Shown here: positions 1-4,723 of the stretch, in pieces
Layout: each line of letters opens with the position of its first letter
Numbering within the stretch: the stretch's first letter is position 1
Assembly: GCA_001823105.1 (NCBI GenBank)
Contig: MHTO01000015.1
Span: 1-6,466 of the forward strand
Length of the DNA stretch: 6,466 nt
Source: Candidatus Wildermuthbacteria bacterium GWA2_46_15
GTDB lineage: Bacteria; Patescibacteriota; Minisyncoccia; Minisyncoccales; GWA2-46-15
Reading direction: 5' to 3'
The notes under the pieces: model-generated
What the model was told of the DNA's origin: nothing
Databases searched by the model: none
Seen by the model: the letters and a program-made list of their open reading frames with translations, nothing else
Translations under genes and position numbers: made by a program

Positions 1-1115
1 GGTATAGCCGTAGCCGTTGGCACCGGCGTGGCGGTGGGCGCGAACACGTTGACCGTCGCGTTACCGCTGGCGGTCAAGCCTTGCCGCTGAACTTGCACTG
101 CCGGCCGATGCGTGCCGGTTTGGTAGGTACAAACCTGGGCCGGCGACTCGGTCCAGACGCCCCAGTCGCTACCAGTGCAAGCGAACCGGTAGAGAATCGG
201 TCCGCTGGCCGAGCCGTAAACGTTGGTCGTCAAGTTGCTCGTCAACGGCGCCGTGCCATTGTCGGGCACGGGCCGCAACTCGACGTGCAGATCCACGACC
301 GGCGTGGCCGTGGGCGTGCTGGTCGGCGTACTCGTTGGCGTCGAGGTCGGCGGCAGCGGCGTACTCGTCGGCACGGGCGTCGGGCTCGGCTGGCCCGGCA
401 CCGTTGTGCTAGTTGGCGCCGGCGTATTCGTCGGCGCGGCCGGCAGCGTGGCTGTCGGCATTGGCGTGGCCGTCGCAGCAACCGACCATGCCGGGTTGCC
501 GCAGGCAAAGAAGATATAGATTCCTTTGCCAAGGTCCCACGCCCCTTCGTTGACAACATCCCTCGTTTCTAAGTAGCCAACCCCAGAACGGAGGAACCCG
601 ATCTGGAACTTCCCGGTCAGAACCGTTCTTGACGGTTCCTCGACCGGGACTTTCAAGCCCGGGTAGGCCGCTTCCATTTCAGCGGCGATCTGCCTAACCT
701 GATCCCAGGCCACTGGCGGGCACACGCCGAGTGCTAGAGCCGCCAACCCTGATGGCCGGCGGCCAGCTATTGCCACAACCCAAGCATTCCGCCGGCATAA
801 CGGTTCGACGGTTGCCGCCGCAACGGCAGATGTTGTTGGCGGCGTTAACGGCGCCACGCCCGGTACGACGAATGTCGCAGTCGGCGTAGCGACTATGGCG
901 CCCGGCACCGCGAACATCGCAGTCGTTGTCGGCGTGGGTGTCGGGGTTTCCGACATCGCGACAACGAGTGACAGTCCGGTGGTCGGCGTGGATGACGCCG
1001 GCCCCAGGCTGACACGCACCAGTCCCGAGTTCGCCAGCAACGCCACACCCAGGGCGCAACACGCTAGCAAAAACAACAGCGCCCCGATCCCAATCAAGAC
1101 TGTCACTCTGTTCAT
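1..1115 (-). CDS. Large surface protein with Thr/Pro linkers, an unrecognised middle domain and a PKD/Ig-like domain (3' end beyond the window)
   Basis: I translated this by hand from the ATG at 1115-1113; the frame stays open for 371 codons to the left edge, so the C-terminus is missing. A GGAAGG ribosome binding site lies five bases upstream. Residues 5-29 are one hydrophobic segment, a signal anchor; LLAC at 16-19 resembles a lipobox, but hydrophobic sequence continues after it. Thr/Pro-rich stretches follow at about 56-66 and 76-96. A middle domain (about 105-210) contains C107, C132 and C205 and ends in FFACGNPAW; I do not recognise it. A second linker (213-272) has PTST repeats. Residues 273-358 look like a PKD/Ig-like domain (DNGTAPLTSNLTTNVYGSASG, then a Cys pair and an ATVNV end strand), followed by another Thr/Pro linker. 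The gene is visibly richer in G+C than its neighbours, partly because of CCG, ACG and GCG codons. A cell-surface role is inferred; it could be a substrate of the adjacent sortase, but the C-terminus cannot be checked. Confidence 0.82.
   Translation of the reverse strand, partial: MNRVTVLIGIGALLFLLACCALGVALLANSGLVRVSLGPASSTPTTGLSLVVAMSETPTPTPTTTAMFAVPGAIVATPTATFVVPGVAPLTPPTTSAVAAATVEPLCRRNAWVVAIAGRRPSGLAALALGVCPPVAWDQVRQIAAEMEAAYPGLKVPVEEPSRTVLTGKFQIGFLRSGVGYLETRDVVNEGAWDLGKGIYIFFACGNPAWSVAATATPMPTATLPAAPTNTPAPTSTTVPGQPSPTPVPTSTPLPPTSTPTSTPTSTPTATPVVDLHVELRPVPDNGTAPLTSNLTTNVYGSASGPILYRFACTGSDWGVWTESPAQVCTYQTGTHRPAVQVQRQGLTASGNATVNVFAPTATPVPTATAI
300..350 (-). repeat. 12-bp tandem repeats encoding Pro-Thr-Ser-Thr
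   Basis: The minus strand carries about four imperfect 12-base units (CCG ACC AGC ACG and synonymous variants) that encode PTST repeated, ending in PTATP. They form the most regular part of the linker just before the PKD-like domain. The units differ at synonymous positions, so this is a selected or old repeat, not a recent perfect expansion. Its effect is an extended, probably flexible spacer outside the cell. Confidence 0.75.
611..649. repeat. Strong nested inverted repeat inside the left-edge gene
   Basis: An outer pair TCCCGGTC (611-618) and GACCGGGA (642-649) is perfect over 8 bp. Inside it GAACCGT (620-626) and ACGGTTC (632-638) pair over 7 bp around a 5-base loop, with one unpaired base on one side and three on the other. 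The result is a 15-bp hairpin within the coding sequence for the unrecognised middle domain (around residues 156-168). Confidence 0.7.
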
Positions 1116-1130
1116 TTATTCCTTCCTTTC
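1116..1130 (-). promoter_or_regulatory. Ribosome binding site of the left-edge surface protein gene
   Basis: On the minus strand a purine run, AAAGGAAGG, sits directly upstream of the ATG at 1115, with GGAAGG (1126-1121) five bases before the start codon. It supports this start and is the only clear Shine-Dalgarno-like site in the window; the other genes are coupled or appear leaderless. Confidence 0.6.
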
Positions 1131-1173
1131 TTTCAAAGAGCTCTTACCTCGCCCTAGCAAGGCTAAGATTCTT

Positions 1174-1196
1174 ATCTACGGAACGTTTCCGCAGAT
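1174..1196. other. Weak hairpin in the sortase to surface-protein gap
   Basis: ATCT (1174-1177) and CGGAA (1179-1183) pair with TTCCG (1187-1191) and AGAT (1193-1196), with one A-C mismatch and a 3-base loop. It lies 29 bases past the sortase stop codon. No run of U follows on the minus strand, so it is not a classical terminator; it may protect the 3' end of the transcript. The rest of the 109-base gap (1116-1224) is AT-rich, with repeated AGATTC words and no promoter I would defend. Confidence 0.4.
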
Positions 1197-1224
1197 TCAG
1201 ATTCTTACTTTAATCACATTTTTC

Positions 1225-1908
1225 TCAATCTGTCAATACCGCTTCGACCGCTAATCGGCGAAGGTCCTGGCCCGGCGGCCAGCAGGTAATCAAATAAATA
1301 AATTGTTGAGAGCCGTTTTCATTAATCGGGATTTCTCCTCCTTTCTCTAGAAATATTTTTTGGGTTACTTGATAACGGTATTGTTTCTTTTCAAAATTAA
1401 TAAAAATCTCATCGCCCGTTTCTAGGTCATTCAATTTACTGAAAACCCAATAATATTTGAGTTTAGGAAACCCGGGAGGCGAAGAATGGCCCAAAATAAA
1501 CATTCTGCCCGCTCCTCCCTGCCCCGGCAGAGCGGAGCCCGGATAAACGGCCACGCCTTTCAGCAGGTCTTTGACGACTTCTTTAATATCGGGGGTCTTT
1601 GAAAAAATCAAAGGGACGCCCAGAGACAGCCGGGGAATCTCCAGACTGTCGGGCTTTTCGGTCAGAATAAATTTGATTTTTTCCGTCTGACTTTCTTTTT
1701 CTGCAATTGGAGAAAGTGTCGAGGCCGAAGGCAGGCCTTCTTTCAAAACCTGAGCCTGAGTTTCAAAGACATTGAGCTGGTTTCTGAAATAGCCGAAAGC
1801 CTGATTGAGGCTCAGGATCAGAAAAAAGAAGAGGAAAGAAAAACAGAAGAAAAGAAAAACCTTCCTGATTTCAATCAAAAGATTAATCGGCTTTTCCCTA
1901 AAGTCCAT
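1225..1908 (-). CDS. Sortase, membrane-anchored cysteine transpeptidase
   Basis: The 227-residue product has an N-terminal membrane segment (about 17-40) and an extracytoplasmic sortase domain (about 88-225). Family hallmarks are visible in order: LEIPRLSLGVPL at the start of the barrel, YPGSALPGQ, the catalytic histidine in ILGHSS (H141), the catalytic cysteine in LITCWPPG (C209) and the arginine in RRLAV (R218). All three active-site residues are present, so the enzyme should be functional. Sortases cut a C-terminal sorting motif of exported proteins and join them to an amine on the envelope. The class cannot be assigned safely from sequence reading alone. Its ATG lies inside the end of the CAP-protein gene (11-base overlap, AATGGACTTTAG) with no ribosome binding site, indicating translational coupling. 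Neither CAP protein nor sortase shows an LPXTG-type motif; the left-edge protein is the nearest possible substrate. Confidence 0.9.
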   Translation of the reverse strand: MDFREKPINLLIEIRKVFLFFCFSFLFFFLILSLNQAFGYFRNQLNVFETQAQVLKEGLPSASTLSPIAEKESQTEKIKFILTEKPDSLEIPRLSLGVPLIFSKTPDIKEVVKDLLKGVAVYPGSALPGQGGAGRMFILGHSSPPGFPKLKYYWVFSKLNDLETGDEIFINFEKKQYRYQVTQKIFLEKGGEIPINENGSQQFIYLITCWPPGQDLRRLAVEAVLTD

Positions 1909-2902
1909 TGATGATGACGTTATGTGGAATTAAACTAATAATCAATTGTTTATCGAGAAAATTAGAAAGAATGAATAAGAGAATGAAAAAGGTCGTGCTT
2001 AAAACCAAATCCCGACTCTTGATTCCTTGAGCTAAACTGACGAAAAGATTGAAGATTAAGGCGCCGATCAAAAAGAGTAAGAAGAGACTGACTAATCTTG
2101 AGGTCAATGGATCGTATTGGGTGACGCCGAAGCCAATAATTTCCTCCGGCAGACTAAGTTTTTCTTCACTGGCTTTCTGTGTTTCTCCGGCCATGACGGC
2201 CGGTGTCGGAGAAACACCCGGCGCTGACGAAGAAACGCCGGGTGTTGACGGCGTTGACGTCGGAGATTTGAAACCCGACGTCCCTTTGTCGACGTCGGGT
2301 TTCAGAACGGGCGTTGACTTGGGGCTACCAAAAAACTGGACGACCAAGGTTGTTTCCTGACCCTGAAAGTCGCCCTTGACCACGGCAATGCCAATTTCTT
2401 TATAGCTGGGGCTCAAAAGATTCTGTTGATGCGACGGCGAATTGTTCCAGGCCTTTTCCACCTCTCCGGAATCCAGAAAACCAATGGCCAGATTTTCCCC
2501 CGCCACCTGATAGTTGTAGCCGCTCTTTTTAAACCAATACCAGGGCGAAAGGCCGTCGGGACTAACGTGAGAAAAGTAATCATTCTCAATCATGTCCCGG
2601 GCCTTGGCATAGGCGGCCTGAGTTAAAATCGGGTTTTCTTTCAGGGTGGCCAATCCCCTCGCCTGCCGGTCTTGATTGGTCAGTTCGATCAACGTTGAAC
2701 TGACGACTTCGGCAAAGAAAGAAGTGCTGGGGAATAAGAAATAGAATGGAAAAACGATTAATCTCAAAACCAAGAATAATAAAAGATAATAAATCAAAAA
2801 CCGCCTTTGTAAAAAAAGGGGGTGGAATTCATTTTCCGGACAAGGCCAAAAAGCGAATTTTAATTGAGGTTGTAAGTTTTTGATGGTAAAAATCTTCTCC
2901 AT
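1898..2902 (-). CDS. Membrane-anchored CAP-domain (SCP/PR1, YkwD-like) protein
   Basis: The product is 334 residues from the ATG at 2902. A membrane segment lies at about 34-57, followed by a CAP domain (about 68-195) with the family signatures YFSHVSPDG (H112), GENLA (E136) and a WNNSPSHQQNLL helix (H158), then IGIAVVKG. A Pro/Ser/Thr-rich linker (about 195-255) leads to two further membrane segments (about 269-291 and 299-317). CAP domains of this bacterial type are secreted and poorly understood; the conserved His and Glu are those seen in the family's cavity. The longer reading from GTG at 2926 is unlikely because that codon lies inside the promoter spacer, upstream of the predicted transcript start. 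The gene begins a two-gene unit with the sortase. Its linker coding sequence is packed with inverted repeats (2181-2304). Confidence 0.88.
   Translation of the reverse strand: MEKIFTIKNLQPQLKFAFWPCPENEFHPLFLQRRFLIYYLLLFLVLRLIVFPFYFLFPSTSFFAEVVSSTLIELTNQDRQARGLATLKENPILTQAAYAKARDMIENDYFSHVSPDGLSPWYWFKKSGYNYQVAGENLAIGFLDSGEVEKAWNNSPSHQQNLLSPSYKEIGIAVVKGDFQGQETTLVVQFFGSPKSTPVLKPDVDKGTSGFKSPTSTPSTPGVSSSAPGVSPTPAVMAGETQKASEEKLSLPEEIIGFGVTQYDPLTSRLVSLFLLFLIGALIFNLFVSLAQGIKSRDLVLSTTFFILLFILSNFLDKQLIISLIPHNVIINGL
2181..2304. repeat. Three consecutive perfect inverted repeats in the CAP-protein linker
   Basis: Repeat one has arms GTTTCTCCG (2181-2189) and CGGAGAAAC (2207-2215), with inner arms CCGGCC (2187-2192) and GGCCGG (2198-2203). 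Repeat two has 11-bp arms, AACACCCGGCG (2213-2223) and CGCCGGGTGTT (2236-2246). Repeat three has 14-bp arms, TGAAACCCGACGTC (2269-2282) and GACGTCGGGTTTCA (2291-2304), around an 8-base loop. All lie in the part encoding the low-complexity linker between the CAP domain and the C-terminal membrane segments. Confidence 0.85.
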
Positions 2903-2908
2903 TCCAAA

Positions 2909-2936
2909 ATTATACCATAAAAACACAACTTGTCAA
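2909..2936 (-). promoter_or_regulatory. Consensus sigma-70-type promoter of the CAP-sortase unit, leaderless start
   Basis: On the minus strand the -35 box TTGACA (2936-2931) and the -10 box TATAAT (2914-2909) both match consensus in full, separated by 16 bases, with TGG directly before the -10 as in an extended -10. Only six bases separate TATAAT from the ATG at 2902, so the usual start point falls on the A of the start codon. There is no room for a ribosome binding site, hence a leaderless mRNA is inferred. Confidence 0.82.
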
Positions 2937-2962
2937 TTGTGGGAGGTCGGACCTCCCACAAT
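2936..2962 (-). terminator. 27-base perfect palindrome after nnrD (terminator-like hairpin or operator)
   Basis: The arms ATTGTGGGAGGTC (2936-2948) and GACCTCCCACAAT (2950-2962) are perfect complements around one base, giving about a 12-bp hairpin with a 3-base loop. It starts one base after the nnrD stop codon and its far end shares a base with the -35 box of the CAP promoter. On the minus strand the only U run (five) comes about 16 bases later, so it is not a textbook intrinsic terminator. Termination or 3'-end protection of the galU-nnrD transcript is most likely; a binding site for a dimeric regulator of the CAP promoter is the alternative. Confidence 0.5.
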
Positions 2963-2963
2963 C

Positions 2964-3827
2964 TTAACGGATGACCTCGTAAATTGATTCGATCAAATCT
3001 GTGGCCACCAGAGACTCTCCGAATTTCTTGGCGGCCAGTTCTCCGGACAAACCATTGACGTAGGCGGCCGCCTGCGCCGCGGTGAAGGCGTCAATGCCTC
3101 GGGCCAAGAAAGCGCCGGCCAAACCCGACAGGCTATCGCCCGTGCCACCCTTGGCCAAATAAGGTCCACCGGTTTTGTTAACGGCAATTTCTTTGCCGTC
3201 AGAAATAATATCCGTCCTGCCCTTTAACAAAATGGTTGTTTTGAATCTCTCGGCTTGTTCCTGAACTATTTTAATCTTCTCTTCATCGGGCAGTTTGTAA
3301 ACTTCTTTCCCGGTTAAAATATAAAACTCGAAAGTATTGGGCGTGATGATGGAATTCTCTCCTTTGACCACGCTGGGATCCTTGACGAGGGCATGAATGG
3401 CATCGGCGTCAATCACGGCGGGTAAAGTATTGGTCGAAAGAAATTCCAGAATTGCCTCCTGAGTCTCTCGGCTCCGACCCATGCCGCCACCAATAACCAA
3501 GGCGGTTTTACCATGAGAAACGCTTTTGGCTGATTCGGCCATGGCCAGCAAAGTGGTCACATGCTTTTTTTCCAACCAATCGCCGGCCAAGGGATAGGCG
3601 GCGAGAATCGGTGAAAAAGAAGCAATGATATCAGCCGCCCGCTTCGGCGCAATGATCCTGACCATATCGCATCCGGCTTTAAAAGCGGCTAAACTCGCCA
3701 AGGCCGGGGAACCGGAATAAAACTCAGAACCGCCGATGACCAACAAAAGCCCAAAGTCATATTTCTTGGCATCCTGAGGCCGCGGCTTATAAATGCTTTT
3801 TAAGATACTCTTGGTGACTTCGATCAT
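2964..3827 (-). CDS. nnrD: ADP-dependent NAD(P)H-hydrate dehydratase (YjeF C-terminal type)
   Basis: The 287-residue product is a stand-alone ribokinase-fold dehydratase, the usual length for the single-domain form. Visible motifs in order are VIGGSEFYSGSPALA (30-44), the glycine-rich GGGMG (113-117), VIDADAIHAL (138-147), ITPNTFEF (161-168), LLKGRTDII (200-208), NKTGG (217-221) and the nucleotide-binding and catalytic KGGTGDSLSG (226-235, D231 as the likely base). The family repairs hydrated NADH and NADPH in the cytoplasm, usually with ADP as the phosphoryl donor. The partner epimerase domain (NnrE, YjeF_N) is not fused and is not in the window. The ATG follows the galU stop codon with no base between (TAAATG) and lacks a ribosome binding site, so translation is probably coupled. 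The functional link with galU is not obvious; the pair may simply share a transcript. Confidence 0.9.
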   Translation of the reverse strand: MIEVTKSILKSIYKPRPQDAKKYDFGLLLVIGGSEFYSGSPALASLAAFKAGCDMVRIIAPKRAADIIASFSPILAAYPLAGDWLEKKHVTTLLAMAESAKSVSHGKTALVIGGGMGRSRETQEAILEFLSTNTLPAVIDADAIHALVKDPSVVKGENSIITPNTFEFYILTGKEVYKLPDEEKIKIVQEQAERFKTTILLKGRTDIISDGKEIAVNKTGGPYLAKGGTGDSLSGLAGAFLARGIDAFTAAQAAAYVNGLSGELAAKKFGESLVATDLIESIYEVIR

Positions 3828-4670
3828 TTAGAAAAGTTTAAGTTTTTTAGCTAAGAATAGATTGGATTTAAGCCAACTGTGAAGATTACCGCATTCCAGC
3901 CACTTCCCCTCGAACTCGTAGCCATAGATCATTATACCATCCTGAATCATTTTCTCCAGTGTCTCGGCCAAGATGATTTCTCCCCGGAAAGAAAGTTTGG
4001 CTTTTCCAAGATAGCTGAAGACCTGGGGGGTCAGGATGTATTTCCCCACCACGGCCAGATTCGAAGGGGCCAGCCGGGCTTTTGGCTTCTCGACGATCCT
4101 CTCAATTTGATAAAGCCGAGGTCCCAGCTTTTTAGCTTGAACCACGCCGTAGGAAGAGATCTTTTCCCGCGGCACCCTTTTTAAAGCGACAACGGGCTGG
4201 CCATATTTCTGAAAGACACTAGACAGCTGGCGCAGACAAGGAGTTTTGGAAACGACCAAGTCGTCGCCGAAAGAAATCAGGCAAGGCTCCTGGCCGACTT
4301 TGTTTCTCGCCTGCAGAATGGCGTGGCCGTCACCCAGAGGCTTCTTCTGCATCACCGCCGAAAAAGAAAGGCTGCGGTAATTATTCTCGACCTCCCGTAG
4401 CTGTTTCAACAGATCCTTTTTGCCCCTTTCTTTCAAGACTTTTTCTACTCTATGACTGGCTTTAAAGTAATCCAGAATGATTTTCTTCTCTTTCGAGAGA
4501 ACGAAAACGATTTCTTTGGCGCCGCTGTTTTTGGCTTCCTCAACAATGTAGTCAATGATGGGACGGTTGATCAGCGGCCAGAGCTCCTTGGGAAAAGTTT
4601 TAGAAAGCGGCAAAAACCGGGTCCCTAACCCGGCAATCGGCAGAACGGCTTTTTTGACAACATTTTTCAT
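3828..4670 (-). CDS. galU: UTP-glucose-1-phosphate uridylyltransferase (GalU type nucleotidyltransferase)
   Basis: The 280-residue product has the sugar-nucleotidyltransferase signature AVLPIAGLGTRFLPLSK (8-24) with PKE (27-29), the substrate-loop motif KPLGDGHAIL (110-119), a GDD metal and nucleotide region (135-137), SYGVV (173-177), VEKP (193-196), APSNLAVVGKYILTP (201-215) and the closing YEFEGKWLECGN (251-262). These match the GalU family in order and length. It would make UDP-glucose from UTP and glucose-1-phosphate for surface glycans. Differences from the common form are PKELWPLINRP in place of PKEMLPIVDKP and RGEIILAETL in place of GGEIQLTDA, so substrate preference for another sugar phosphate or nucleotide is possible. 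It starts at the ATG at 4670, 53 bases after ftsZ, with no strong ribosome binding site. Upstream is a hairpin; downstream nnrD is immediately adjacent. Confidence 0.88.
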   Translation of the reverse strand: MKNVVKKAVLPIAGLGTRFLPLSKTFPKELWPLINRPIIDYIVEEAKNSGAKEIVFVLSKEKKIILDYFKASHRVEKVLKERGKKDLLKQLREVENNYRSLSFSAVMQKKPLGDGHAILQARNKVGQEPCLISFGDDLVVSKTPCLRQLSSVFQKYGQPVVALKRVPREKISSYGVVQAKKLGPRLYQIERIVEKPKARLAPSNLAVVGKYILTPQVFSYLGKAKLSFRGEIILAETLEKMIQDGIMIYGYEFEGKWLECGNLHSWLKSNLFLAKKLKLF

Positions 4671-4698
4671 TCAGCGTACTTCAGTGTCTAAATCTGCG

Positions 4699-4722
4699 TA
4701 ATTCCGCGTTGCTGCGGAATTA
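4699..4722. other. Nine-bp perfect hairpin between ftsZ and galU
   Basis: TAATTCCGC (4699-4707) pairs with GCGGAATTA (4714-4722) around a 6-base loop. It begins right after the ftsZ stop codon (4726-4724) and no U run follows on the minus strand, so read-through into galU is likely. It may set the relative amounts of the two genes or mark an mRNA processing point. Flanking words (CGCGGAATTA then CGCAGATTTA on the minus strand) look like degenerate 10-base repeats. Confidence 0.6.
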
Positions 4723-4723
4723 T

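Noticed and set aside
300..350. CRISPR-like or minisatellite array
   Set aside because: The 12-base units are contiguous, have no spacers and are explained as codons for PTST.
81..572. Plus-strand open frames at 81-572 and 223-519 with Arg-rich or Val-Gly repeats
   Set aside because: They are the antisense of the Thr/Pro linker and PKD-like coding sequence of the minus-strand gene, which has a signal anchor, a ribosome binding site and domain structure.
694..1062. Minus-strand 122-residue frame at 694-1062 and plus-strand frame at 895-1254
   Set aside because: Both overlap the continuous 371-codon gene in other frames and show no recognisable protein features; the second also runs over the sortase end.
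1056..1062. Lipoprotein signal (LLAC) in the left-edge protein
   Set aside because: The cysteine is followed by another cysteine and about ten more hydrophobic residues, which fits a membrane anchor better than a processed lipoprotein, though it is not excluded.
1116..1224. Promoter for the left-edge gene
   Set aside because: AT-rich words such as TAAGAAT are present on the minus strand, but no -35/-10 pair with acceptable spacing and match could be found.
2140..2160. LPEEI in the CAP protein as a sortase sorting motif
   Set aside because: It lacks the T-G of LPXTG, and two membrane segments follow, not one segment with a short basic tail.
2902..2926. GTG start at 2926 for the CAP protein
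   Set aside because: The codon lies between the -35 and -10 boxes of a perfect promoter, and the ATG at 2902 sits at the predicted transcript start.
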